Below, in pieces: positions 45,868-56,800 of a stretch of 64,000 bases of DNA. Origin of the DNA: Macrocystis pyrifera. Lineage: Eukaryota > Sar > Phaeophyceae > Laminariales > Laminariaceae. The notes below the pieces were generated by a model. That model ran no database searches. It had not been told where the DNA came from and saw only the letters and a program-made list of their open reading frames with translations. Each line of letters begins with the position of its first letter. Position 1 is the first letter of the stretch. Both the position numbers and the translations under genes were made by a program. The DNA is taken from the NCBI GenBank assembly GCA_031763025.1, contig JASSKH010000027.1:10634055-10698054 (forward strand), read 5' to 3'.

Positions 45868-48800
45868 CTGCATGCAGAAAAAAACATCACGCCACGACAG
45901 CGGGGGGGGGGGGGGGGGGGGGGGGGGGGGCGGGGGGCGATTGATTAAAAAAAACCCAAGAAACTCCTAACCTGTTCTTCAGTAATCGGTAACTCCATGA
46001 ATGAGTCTCCAACGATGCCTATCGTATCCGAAGGGCTTCAATGCGATGCAGAGCCATCACGGAGGACCATAGTAAATAGGACCAGATATTGTTAGTAAAA
46101 ATAGGTAAATATATACCAGTAGGTAATATGTATAGCACAGGTCCTATTAACTATGGTCCCCCGTAATACTAGTCCAGCTGAAGCGTGTCAATGCGACCCC
46201 GACTCTACCAGATCTGGGAAGCTTGCGGCTCCGAGCGCCCGGGCCTTCGCCCGTGCCGGTACTTGGAGCCCAGTGCACGAGCGACACTGCCTACTGTGGC
46301 GTACTTCGGCTTACACCGCATCGAATCCACCCCTTTCGAGGCTGCCGGCACCCTGGAATGCCTTGCGCCCTCATCAAGCACCTTGCTTGTGACAACATGT
46401 CGTTCCTACGTACAGGCAACAAGTGTGTTGCGTTGTGCGTTTGTCATACTTACGATTTCTCTGCGCTGCAAAATCACGATAAACCGGTTTATAACCGCAC
46501 CCGCGATTCACCACTTTGAAATTTAGTGGGACAACTTTCGCAGCCTCTAAGGGGTTCAGGGTTGTTAATTCCGACAGCCTGAACCAGAACGACGAGGAGG
46601 CGTGCCGCGAACCACTAACACGGCCCATCAGGCGGCTTTTACCTCTGCGACGGCGGCCTTAAACGTTTCCGTGTCGGCGTAGAACGCGCTCTTGCTTTTC
46701 CGCGCCTCCTCCCCTACACATCTCGCCAACCCCTCGCTAGCAGCTTCCGTGAAGACGACTCGTCGCAGACAAGCATCTTCTTCCACCCATTGCGGCACCT
46801 GGGACGAATGCACACATTATGAGAATAAACAACACATGTCGCCAAGTCGGGGCGTGGGCATGCGCTAGATAGCATACCCTTGCGCTGACTCATCCGAGGA
46901 TTGTTTTACGCTGGGTGCGCGCGCGGCCCTAGCTCTCCAGGTAGTTGCTATTGTTCGGATGGTCTGTTGCCGTCGTGCTCGTCCAATCTCTACAACAACG
47001 CCGCCTACACATAAATCTTAACACGGCCTGCCCCCGCCAGAACCGCACGCGCTTATGGGGACAGAAAGATTGGAATTAGTGTGAACTGACTTCTGCGGTA
47101 GTTGAGGGTTAGCTGCTGTGCGCACCATAATACCCGCGGCGGCTTCTTCAGCATATTCTGAAGGAGTCGGCAGAGCGACACCATACAGGCTAGGTTCGTG
47201 GAGTGACACAAAGGGGGCGAGGTCGCACACACCGCAATCCTTCTATGCTAGACGTTGGACAACCTCATGTCGAACGAGAACCGCTCAGGCGGGATTGGGC
47301 GGCACGCCCGCTTCCTACTTCCGCCTTCTCTTGCGCAAAATAAAATCTACGCCCAAGCCACGTTCTACGCCTGATTTTGTTTTCGCGCTTGCTTACCCTC
47401 ATGTCCTGCGGCATGTCGTGGGGGATGACCGGCTTGATGTCGATGATCTGCACAGAAAAAAAACGGCGCAAGAAAAGACAATAGGGGAATTCCAAGGAAT
47501 AACGCCAGCGCACGCTAGATTGACCCAACAACATATGGTACAAACAACAGATCGGCACATACATCCAAGAACCCGCCCCTCCCCGAGCGTGTGGGGTCTC
47601 GTCAGAAAGTAGACCTCAAACGTCACATGGCACCCGCAGAGCGTGATTACACTGTTTGAGGATCGGGCCGACTAAAAAGGGGGCTGTTGTAGTCTGCCGA
47701 CTAGGTCCGTAGCCCGACAACGTCCGCCGTGCACAGACCGCGCGTACGAGTCGAACAACCAGCTCGCGGAAGAACATTTTCAGGTTTTGGAGGTCGTCCG
47801 CGATTTAGCGGACGAGACCGAGGTCCTCACCGGCGTGCCGTTCACCAGATCAACGCCGCTGACTGTAATGCTGTTGGTCTTGAGATTCACTCCGTCCAGC
47901 TAGAGGGTTCAACGAAAGAGATAGTGGTGGACGATCAATGCCGAACGGTGGGGGGGCGAGGGGGGGGGGGGGGGGGGTACTCACTTGTTGCTTGCCTTAA
48001 TCATTTAACCACTGGCCACGCACCCCTTTCGAGAAACAGCACCGTTCCTACTCCTAATAGAGACACTGCCAACAGTTGGGGGGGGGGGGGGGGGGGGACG
48101 CGTGGAAACGAGGACGTAAGAAAAAACGCGTGTGTACATAGGCGTGCCTCTAGCCGGTGTGGCGGTGATGTTCCGAAACCGAATATAAATACCGTCCGCG
48201 GCGTTTTGTTTCAGGAGGCGCAACCGAAGCATCGTCGCAGCAGCTACCAGCAGGAAACCGCCAGGGTGTATTGTCATGGCTGATAAAAACTACAACCGCT
48301 TGCGGTTAACTTCCGTCGCAAGGGAAAACAAAAGGACGCCACCAGCCCGACGTTTCGTACATCTAAACTCACCTTGACCATGGTCAGCCCTAAGGGGTTC
48401 GGTCGATGTGGGCTCCGAGTTCCCAGGACGCCGACCTTCTTGCCCAAGCGAGGTGGACTGGGCACAAAAAACGGACGACGTGGCGGGAGAGGCTGAGTAA
48501 AGGAGGCTACAGCGCGGGTGATTGGGACTGATCACGCTTGCACTGCCCAGTAGCGTAGCAGAATTGTGCGATAACCAGCTCACCATGCGTAGTACAATTG
48601 AACGATCGAATACGTTGACGCGAGGATTTTCTTCAGTAGTTATTACCACACGCGATCAAGGCCGACATCCATGAACAAATGTACTGCAACCCCGACACGC
48701 CGCCAGCCTTGCGTGCGAGACTGATCGGTACACCCCGCAAGTACGCAGGGAGGCATGCTGAAAGGCAGAGAGGCAAGCAGAGGCTACCTCGATGAACTCA

Positions 48801-51800
48801 CCACACTTTCGTGAGAAACGTTTGCCGCAACTTATGCCTTGGCTGTTGATACTCCCTCGCTCCGCCCCCCCACCTCTCGGCCCTCTCTTTCTCCCCCGTG
48901 CCCGGTGCCCCCTCCTCCCTCGTTCTCCGCCCTTCTAACACCACGCTCTCTCCCTCGGCATCCCCGCCCGACAGAATTTGCCTCGGCCGGCCTCTCTTCT
49001 ACGACACCGTTAACCGTGGCGTTCGTGTTGTCGTGGAAGACGAACAGGAGCCACACGTGCGAGAAATCGTCCAGACCGATCAGCGCGGGGTACCCAACGA
49101 TCGAGGAGTCCAAGGTCACCTGAGCAAAGCAAGGCATGGCGTGGGGTAATCGTGAGAAGGACGAGTAGGAGAAGAGACGACGGGGGATACACATTTGTTG
49201 CTTGCCTTAGTCATTTAACCATTGACCACGCATCTACTGTAGTTCGAAACGGAGCACCGTTCCTACTCTTAATAGAGACACCTCCAACATTTGGGTCATC
49301 ATTACGTTGTTTCCATATATCGCATAGTTTTTTTTTGCTGATCTTATCCCCTTCCTGTTTGGTCGCCTGTGGCCATCATCTATCTCCTAGGATAGCGATC
49401 GTTTTCTCGCTGCTATCTAGTGTATCAACTCCTCCTTGGGAGGAGGGGGGGGGGAATCACGAGCGAAGAGTGTAGGGGCACCTGCTGACTAGCCGTGGGC
49501 TCTCCGACTTCCCGGCCGTGACTCAAAACGATGGCTGGCCCCTGCCAGAGGCGTAGACTCGCGTTAAACCCTTTACAAGTGCAACCACGTTTTTTTTGGA
49601 AATTTACGTGGAACTAGCGAGGGAGACTTATGTTAAGTAGCAGAAGAGTTAAATAACCGCATCTGGCAGAGGCTCACGACTGATATCTACACCGGCTCCA
49701 AGCGACAAAAACGATAACGATGGTATAATGAACTGGCAGATGAAAAACGGGGGCTGCACCGCACCGGGGTGGTGGCTGTTGCGGTGCCCTCGCGATTGTT
49801 ACTTCGAGTGGCGCGTCCAGGGCCGCGTCGGGAATGGTTTCACCTTCCCCCGCGATAAAGGTGTGATGCTCCCCTGCCGAGGCGTTCCTCTCCGATCTCG
49901 GAACGGTGTGCTGCCGGCGTCGCAGCAAGGGGTGCACGGAAGACAATCGGGGCGCGGTTACGCTGAGATATGGAGGTAGGGAAGGGAGCTCGTACAAGTA
50001 GTATTCCGGGCACAGGCGTGCAAGTAAATTACCAGTGGCGTACCAGCACTTCTCATCATACATACCAACATACGGCTCGTCTCGCCGTTCCTATCACAGA
50101 AGAAAATAAAAAAAAAACGTTTAATGGGCGACGATCGGCAGAAGGGCAATGGATACCGTGTGCCACGTGTATGATGACGTTGTTCAGTTGGCGTCAAGTG
50201 TTTTGCACCACGCGCCCCGCGGCGCCTCTTGCCCCCCCTCGACCGAAAGCCTTAGTCGAGAACATGCCATCTTAGTTTACGCACAACATTCAACCTCAGG
50301 CTCCGTTTGCCGTCCGTATCGGGACATTAACACTGACTCAAACTTGTATGATACAAATCACAAAAAAGCAAGCAGACACACCCGCGGGTGTACGCATGCG
50401 CCCCACGAATAGCGCTCACCTAATGGTGCCCACCGCGGTGAAATGGTAGCCATCCGTCTCCTCCACCTCCTAGGCACCACGCACGCATGTGTGGCGCGCG
50501 GTAGGGGTATAAGGGGCGATGAAGACGCGGAGGGGGTGTCATGTGTAGTACGAAATCAGCGATAGCAACATGATACACGCCGCCGGCCGTTGGCCGAGCT
50601 GAGACGTCCACAGACGAGCGCAGCAGGTCAGCCCATAATCGGCGCGAGCGCGCAGGGGGGTAGGGGTCGCAATCGCTCGCTCGCGCAAAACTAAACAAAA
50701 TTCGATGGCATTGAGGCACAAGGTAACCTTCAATGGGACGGCCACCCTGGTCTTGACAGCGATGCGATACCGCCCGTGTCGTCACCCGAAGCTTCCCCTG
50801 CAGGCCACCCGCGTTATACTTCATCTTAGGACAATGTGCGCGTGGCAAGGACAGGCTATCACCTGCTTCTCAGCCCGGAGTCGCCTCTCGGCCTCGGTGC
50901 GCCCTCTTCGCTCCTCGGCCCGCTGCCTCCCCTCGGACGCCACCTGTATGCCCAGTTGGGAAATTTTTGCAGCTTTAGCACCCAGCTCTTCGTCCTGCGA
51001 AGGGGGTGATCAGCGGGGGCAACACCATGAGTCATTCGATCGCCCTTGGTGAGGGCGGGGCTCCTCCCAGGAAATTCCAAAACGTGTTCATGCCCGATAG
51101 TAGGCTCGGTCGGCGATCGGTGGAAAATTCGGCTTCAGCCAGCTCGAAAGGGGGTCCCTAGTTGCGCCGTTGGTATGAGATACCTGGTACTGGTATCGAT
51201 CATATTCGCGGTCGCTCGTAAAAATGTTATTAATAGATGTTGGGTGGTCTTGCCTAGACACTTTCATCGCAGTTCACGCGCGGACGGACGCGACGAAAAG
51301 TAAACGTTTCGTTCTAAAATTTCTCTACAATAGTACAGTAGTTAACTTAATATACACAATACGAGAAATAAAATACCTATTAAATAGTACCGGTACTCTT
51401 ACCTATATATTGTCTGCAGACTAGTAAAATAGCATAACAGCAAGCGAAGCGCCTGTTCGACCAGGAGCCGGCGACCCATGTACCGGCATGTTGCTCTGGG
51501 AGTTGTCGGAACAAAGTGTCGCGTAGTACCGGTATCGACGTACTCGTACCTCGTACGGGTACTCCTACCTTATACTGACTGCTGACAAGCAAAACACCTG
51601 TTTGACCAGCAGCCGGCGATCCATGTTGCCTCGTCGTCGCGAAAAGGGCTGGGGTAGTGCTGGGCCCGTAGACGTGCACCGCATCACGACACGCCATCAT
51701 AGAACTACTTACTTAGATCTCGATCTCTGAGCGTGCTCGGTTGGTACATCCCTGGCCTCTCAGAGCTCCCACGTGGGAATCGCCTCCTTTCATTACTTGC

Positions 51801-53102
51801 CGGACCCTTCCAGCGGGTCTTTGTTTTCTCCATTTCTCGTCGTACTTTCAGTCCTTCTTTCTTTTTTCTTCTTTTGTTTCGTGTGCGTGCGTGTACTCCG
51901 AGCACGGTTGCGCGGGCGAACCCGGCACCGTCGCGGGTGTCAACGGATGCTGGCGGGTAGAGGGGGAGTTGCAAGGAGCGCGGTCGCCGCTTTCGTGCCT
52001 AGGCGTCGCGTGTGCCCCGAGACACGAAGGATGCATCAATAGGCTCTGTCTGGCCTCCATTTGTGATTTTTGATAGTAGTACGTACGAGTATTTAAGGGT
52101 CGTTCGGGATTGTAAGATAATATTCAAGCGGTGCTTATTTTTTGCGACCGGGCTGAAAGTCACAAGAGGGAGGTACCCCGAATGAGCACCAACATTGTCG
52201 AGCTTGCGTCGAGGTTCACGATGAGCATCGGGCTTCACGCGAGGCGGGCGACGGGGCTCACTGTGGAAAAGAGCGAGGAAAGCTTTACCCGGACTGAATC
52301 GGTGGCGAGATGGTCGCGAGAGGGGCGGGCGGCGTACGAGGCTGAGAGAGAAGCTCTGCTGTCTGCTGTCAAGCTTGTTTTTCTTTTTTTCTTTTTTCCA
52401 ATTTTTCTTTTTTGACTGGTGTAAGGTGTTCCAATCCGGTAGTAAATTATTATACGAAAGGAGACGGGGATTTTTTTTCTTTCAGAAATTTTCGGTTTCA
52501 CTTTCATTGTTTTTGCTGTGCTGCTGTGCCGTGCTGTGCTTTCTCTTCAGCACAGACACAGCAGAGCATATCGAAAGAAGAAAATAAGTACCGTAGCTGG
52601 GGTATGTACGAATGCACGACATGTGAGCGATCGTAGCGGAAAACCGCCCGCGACTCGAAGCATATGTGGCGTCCGAGCTGTTTTCTCCTGAAGCATGGCG
52701 GCAGGACTCTTGGCATTATCAAGTCGCCAGTTTGCAACTACAGGGGTCATGAAAAAAACAATATTCAATCATGGACCTCTGCCCGCTTCACATAATTTGA
52801 TGTACTTTTCCTTCCTCTGTCCTGAGTGAGCGTAGCGGGCGGCGCAGGCCACCCGCGGAGCGAAGCGCCTTGTAGACGTCTACTATTAATAATACTACAG
52901 GTGATCCAGTCATGTCTGTACTCGAACTCGTATACTCTGCTGGATGTTGCACCTGCTGCTGTGTAAGAGACCTCAAGGAGGCAAGCTCTTCCTTGCGACG
53001 GCGACTTTCCGCCATAGCGCCGACCGCGACCCACGCCAGTCCGGCTAGTCCACAGGCCACCACCGAGGCCGTTTTGGTCCCAGAGGAAACGTGCAGATCC
53101 AT
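45730..53102 (-). CDS. TRMO: tRNA (adenine(37)-N6)-methyltransferase, TrmO/TsaA family, 12 exons
   Basis: TrmO uses S-adenosylmethionine to N6-methylate t6A37 of threonine tRNAs. Exons (minus): 53102-52953, 50994-50863, 50469-50420, 49910-49844, 49119-49006, 48842-48802, 48457-48373, 47899-47831, 47447-47397, 47242-47126, 46798-46643, 45867-45730; phases agree throughout, giving 389 aa. Residues 11-30 form one hydrophobic segment, followed by a charged coiled coil (31-94) as in plant homologues. The TsaA barrel follows: VGTI (108-110), RRGTPRQG (117-124), GLDDFSHVWLLFVFH (148-162), PPRLGKKVGV (186-195), TRSPHRPNP (198-206), SGVDLVNGTP (227-236), IIDIKPVIPHDM. The C-terminal part has VPQWVEED and DVRS (349-352) where the family usually has DPRS. 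The membrane segment suggests an organelle or membrane location (inference). Exons 5 and 6 have the least certain boundaries. LINE-tail and MITE copies sit in its introns and just beside its exons. Confidence 0.92.
46058..46169. mobile_element. MITE family 1, copy 14 in the last TRMO intron
   Basis: CATCACGGAGGACCATAGTA ... ACTATGGTCCCCCGTAATAC. Confidence 0.8.
46643..46798 (-). CDS. TRMO: TRMO exon 11
   Basis: 52 codons, VPQWVEEDACLRRVVFTEAA ... TFKAAVAE, matching the VPxWV start of the C-terminal domain. Acceptor cccag, donor gag/gtaaaa. Confidence 0.9.
47126..47242 (-). CDS. TRMO: TRMO exon 10, linker
   Basis: 39 codons, KDCGVCDLAPF ... YAEEAAAGIM. Linker between the barrel and the C-terminal domain. 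Acceptor gcatag, donor atg/gtgcgc, the first donor that keeps phase 0 with exon 11. Confidence 0.65.
47397..47447 (-). CDS. TRMO: TRMO exon 9
   Basis: 17 codons, IIDIKPVIPHDMPQDMR. Continues GTP into the D-I-K-P-Y-I-P motif; the usual Tyr after Pro is Val. Acceptor tgtgcag, donor gtaagc. Confidence 0.92.
47831..47899 (-). CDS. TRMO: TRMO exon 8
   Basis: 23 codons, LDGVNLKTNSITVSGVDLVN plus GTP. Acceptor ctctag, donor gtgagg. Confidence 0.92.
47948..48097 (-). mobile_element. LINE 3'-end fragment between poly-G runs, in a TRMO intron
   Basis: A G run, then GTACTCACTTGTTGCTTGCC through the terminal about 100 bp of the LINE, then a second G run at 48078-48097. Lies between TRMO exons 7 and 8. 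Confidence 0.75.
48373..48457 (-). CDS. TRMO: TRMO exon 7
   Basis: 85 nt, PPRLGKKVGVLGTRSPHRPN and PLGLTMVK. TRSPHRPNPLGLT is the S-adenosylmethionine-site signature. Acceptor gcccag, donor aag/gtgagt. Confidence 0.93.
48802..48842 (-). CDS. TRMO: TRMO exon 6 (short, tentative)
   Basis: 41 nt, PRHKLRQTFLTKV plus 2 nt, with a strong donor (gtgtg/gtgagt). It turns the next exon's PPRLG into KVCPPRLG, the family pattern K-V-x-P-P-R-L, and fixes the phase. The acceptor has a weak pyrimidine tract. Confidence 0.62.
49006..49119 (-). CDS. TRMO: TRMO exon 5 (3' boundary uncertain)
   Basis: VTLDSSIVGYPALIG then LDDFSHVWLLFVFHDNTN, the core TsaA strand. Acceptor gctcag. Donor taken at 49006 (gtcgta); a cut at 49015 (gttaac) also keeps phase and would shorten the loop by 3 residues. 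Confidence 0.88.
49182..49435 (-). mobile_element. LINE 3'-end fragment in a TRMO intron
   Basis: About 250 bp collinear with the 3' end of the LINE at 1570-1820, after a short GGGGG. Lies between TRMO exons 4 and 5, about 60 bp from exon 5. Confidence 0.75.
49844..49910 (-). CDS. TRMO: TRMO exon 4
   Basis: 67 nt, TPFRDRRGTPRQGSITPLSR plus GK. GTPRQ is the signature loop of eukaryotic TrmO. Acceptor cggcag, donor gtgaaa. Confidence 0.87.
50420..50469 (-). CDS. TRMO: TRMO exon 3
   Basis: 50 nt, EVEETDGYHFTAVGTI plus 2 nt. VGTI is the first strand of the TsaA domain. Acceptor gcctag, donor gtgagc. It supplies the exact phase needed by exon 4. Confidence 0.8.
50863..50994 (-). CDS. TRMO: TRMO exon 2, coiled coil
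   Basis: 44 codons, heptad-like and highly charged: ISQLGIQVASEGRQRAEERR then GRTEAERRLRAEKQ. Acceptor tcgcag, donor gtgata. Confidence 0.8.
52953..53102 (-). CDS. TRMO: TRMO exon 1, membrane segment
   Basis: 50 codons from ATG 53102: a hydrophobic stretch VVACGLAGLAWVAVGAMA followed by basic/acidic AESRRRKEEL. Donor cagcag/gtgcaa. Start chosen because the hydrophobic segment plus coiled coil matches plant TrmO N-termini. Confidence 0.75.
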
Positions 53103-53382
53103 GATCGATGAGAGCAAGCCTGGCTCCAGGCGAAGTGGACCGGTATCGGTGGTGTGATGAGAGTTTGCGCAGAGTGAGCGTCGCACCTTCGCAGCCAGAA
53201 ACTCTATCGTAGAGACTCCAGAGATGGTCAACCGGAGCCGACCAAAGAGAAAATCCTTCCGCAGCCAGTAGACAGTTGGGACAGGTAGATATCTCGACGT
53301 GTACAAGCGCAGAAAGCTCGAGGTAGCCTTGCTTCGCTTCAAATGGTCCCGCAAGCACAAGCACCTCCTGCGAGAAGGCTAC

Positions 53383-53470
53383 TGTTGTTAGTACTGGAGT
53401 CCCGTTTTGGGGACAAATCAGGGAAAATCCAAGTAGTTTGTCCCCAACACGGGACTGCGGTCCTAAAATA
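53383..53470. mobile_element. MITE family 3, copy in the TRMO/SDR divergent intergenic region
   Basis: GTACTGGAGTCCCGTTTTGG ... TTGTCCCCAACACGGGACTG then CGGTCC. Ends 4 bp before the candidate SDR start codon. Confidence 0.6.
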
Positions 53471-53473
53471 CCC

Positions 53474-53849
53474 ATGCGTGTAGAGATAAAGTGGCTTTTC
53501 CTCTCCGGGTGCCAGAAGAAACTCTTTTTTTGTTGGACCCTGTTTTGTGCAGTCTACAGCAATCAGTCCATCCTTGAGTCAGCGATTGTGTATGTGCCAC
53601 TCAACCACAGCTTGAGTGAGTCACATACGACGCCTATCCTCCCCGTGTTGCAGCTTTGCAATGTCGCTGCAGATGGTTTCGAACGTTGCAGCCACAGTGT
53701 TATTGACGCCCTTACGCTTCTGTGGAAGGCATGCTCAAGCCCTGCATTGGGTACTCTACGAGCCGTCGGACAACAACCTCGGCCTTCGTTTCCCCCCTAC
53801 GAAGCTGATATGTCACGTCGCGTGGTCATAGTTACCGGAGCCAACACAG
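53474..53849 (+). CDS. SDR exon 1
   Basis: Open from ATG 53474 and ending VIVTGANT plus G at the donor acag/gtaaga. The N-terminal 100 residues are not conserved in any way I recognise; only the end is diagnostic. A palindromic MITE lies just upstream. Confidence 0.65.
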
Positions 53850-56800
53850 GTAAGAGCTCGGTACGAAGAGCGAAACATCCAATATTGCACACGGTTGTAC
53901 TGCAGGGTACACACAGAACAAGACCCGGTGCATTTTTGCGGGTATTACCCGTACCTGCACATAGATATGATATGTATGATACCAGGGGTACGGGTATGCC
54001 ATTGGCCAAAAAAACTCGTGCGGGTAGGGTACATACGGGTTCAACATTCGCGTACCTACGAGTACCCGGAACTTCTTTGAGTTCTGTAAGACTTCCATAC
54101 GGTACTCGGAGCTTCTGTGAGACCTGGAAGACCTCAGAGTCCGTACCTATACCAGGAAAATCTGAAATGGCAAGGTTGTGTTCTGTAGGATCCGGTACTG
54201 GAACTTCTGAAAGTTCTGTAATACCCGTCCCCGGAAATTCTGTACGTTATGTACGCTCGTGTCACAGTTAGTACCTGGGGTATGCACGGGTATGCCTTTT
54301 AAATATACCCGGGTGCGGGTGCGGGTGCGGGTGCGGGTACGGGTACGGGTACGGGTACGGGTATAGTATTCGTGTAACCACCCGGAACTTCTATGAGTTC
54401 TGTAAGACTTCCATACCCGTAGTACTCGGAACTTCTGTATTTTCTGTAAGAACATCGTAACCTATCCGGAATCGACTAATCCTACGGAAGATCTCAACCT
54501 TGTAAGCTTCACTGCTGTTTGTGGTACTCGTACTGCCGTATACCCAGGTACTACTCGTATTACTGCTGTACGTACGTATGATACCCGGTATTGTTTTTTT
54601 CGCACCGTAAATATACGTCGATGATTCGGAACTTGTAACCTGTACGTACAATAGCACTGCACTGCTGTTTTTCGTGGTCACAAGACCCGCTCCAACAAGT
54701 CTGGATTCCGGCGTGAAGAAAGCTAACCAGGGAAAACTACGAAACCTGAAAAATCGCGCCCACGGTAAGGCCAGATCTTACGCAATTTTTTTTTAGGTGA
54801 TTATATGACTGTTTACGGAGGCCTCGGGGTATTTGGTCCCTTTTCTGATCAGATTTTATTAGACATATATAAAACTCAAGAGAGGGCGATATTTCGAATC
54901 TTTACGTCAAAATCAGTATCGCGATTTCCGTATTGGCAAATCCCTCGATATAAAACTCAATATGGCCTTTTTTGCCAGAAGCACCTGAGATATGAAACTC
55001 GGGTGTATTATGAAGAGTCTGATTAATTAGGTAACAGTCCACGTCATCCTCCAGCAAGTCAAGCACGTATGTATGGGCTAGAGGACGTGGCTGCTGCTGC
55101 TGCTGCTGTGGTAGGTAGAGTTCACACCAGAACCCATGTTACGGCGATGGCGCCGACATGAAGTGGCCGCCAAGCGGCTCCTCCTCCTGTCCGGGCATCC
55201 GGCGCGCCGACCGCTACCCGCTTGTTGCCGGATAGGGTGGGTGGCACGGCTTGTTGGGGGCATGGATTTGGGGCGACTCCATCGTCGAGACGCCTAGCCG
55301 GAACACTGGATTCTGGACTGGTGTCGCTAAAAACCCGGGCATCCCGGGCATCCGCCCGTCCCCGACCACGGGAGAACCTGTCTGCCCTATGCATTCAACC
55401 AAGTCGTCGCGTCCACCGCCGCTGTTGTTGCTCATGGCGGCGTCGTGATGATCGAATGACCGAGTACAGGAGACAGGCTATGTCTGAGGTGTGTCCAATC
55501 TTGTCTACAAAATTCGGCTCTACCAACAAAAAAGAGAACACAAATATATGCTTGGGGTAAAAATACCCCAAGCATATATTTGTGTGTTGCGGACCACGTA
55601 TAGCGAAAATATCGCCTACACCCGACGTCCGTATAAAACTCGTCAGGCACATAATTTGGCTCTAAAGGTCAAATATCGCGATATTCTCGAGTTTTATATG
55701 TGTCTATTGATATCACGTTTTATGGGGCCTGTTTGGTGGGGAAAATGTTCCTCCGAGATTTTATCACTCATGAAATTCCATGTGATGATATGTTTTGACA
55801 GCCTTTTCTGATCAACTCTGATGTGATAAAATGTGCTTTTGCACAAGGCCTCGGAGGCATTGTACAATTTTGTATAGGTTATAGACTGGGCTCATGATGG
55901 GTCACGACGCTACATGCTTGGTTACTGTTGTACACAGCTGGGCTCCAGCACTTGTGCATCGGCCGCCACGGAGAGGGAGGGCATCAATACCTTGGCCGCC
56001 ATCGCGTCCCTTGCGGCCGCCCAACTGCAGCTGCTCTAGGCAATGAAAACAACTTTGGAGACGAATAGGACGAGACTACAGCAGCAGTATCAAAACAATC
56101 TAAGGTTTTTTTTTCCAGACTACGACGGTCGCAAGCAGCTCATGCTCCGCGAGAGCGAGAGCTCCTTGCTGGTCGAGCGACTAGCAAACCCCTTACGCAG
56201 CTCCCCAGGAGGTTCCACATTCCGTTCCTTCCTTCGAGGGGCTGATGGTGAAGGTTGATCGCCCAAGCCGGCGTGAATGACTCGTTCGTGTCGTGGTCCA
56301 CGTGGAGTTCAAAATCTCGGTTCTGTTCTGTTTTTTTTTATTCTCTCATGAAATAAAATCAAACACGATAAGATGGCACATGGTGCACCGATCTGGTGTG
56401 GCTTTTTGCCGGTGGAAAATCCGACTTCCTGCCTTTTTCAATCACTCAAAATTTTTTGCATAAGATCAGGCCTAAACAAAAAAATAAACCATGGTATCAG
56501 GCTGTTTCCTATGTGGTTCGATTTCGAGCTTCAGATTTGTATTTTTCGATCTCAAAAATGAATGACCCTGCTTAGACCTATGCCAATGGAAACGCGAAGT
56601 CCAAAAGTTTTCTTTCAAAAATATCGCTTTGAAAAAACAGCCGAAAATATCCAGGGCTTTTCGCGAGTCAGGTCAAATCTCACGGGCCGGGTCGGGTCGG
56701 GTCGGGTCAGCTGACCCGACCCGACCCGCGAGATTTTGAAAGCCTCTTGACCCGACCCGCGACCCGACCGGGAGAGTTAAACAGTTGTTGACCCGATCCG

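Noticed and set aside
45975-46015. Minus-strand segment ending LPITEEQ considered as a TRMO exon
   Set aside because: Exon 11 (FKAAVAE) joins directly to exon 12 (VLMQDVRS) in phase and in line with the family; this segment is off phase with its acceptor.
55100-55450. Open frames on both strands in the inverted-repeat unit (for example SPVVGDGRMPGMPG)
   Set aside because: No recognised domain and no consistent splice sites; recorded only as part of the repeat unit.
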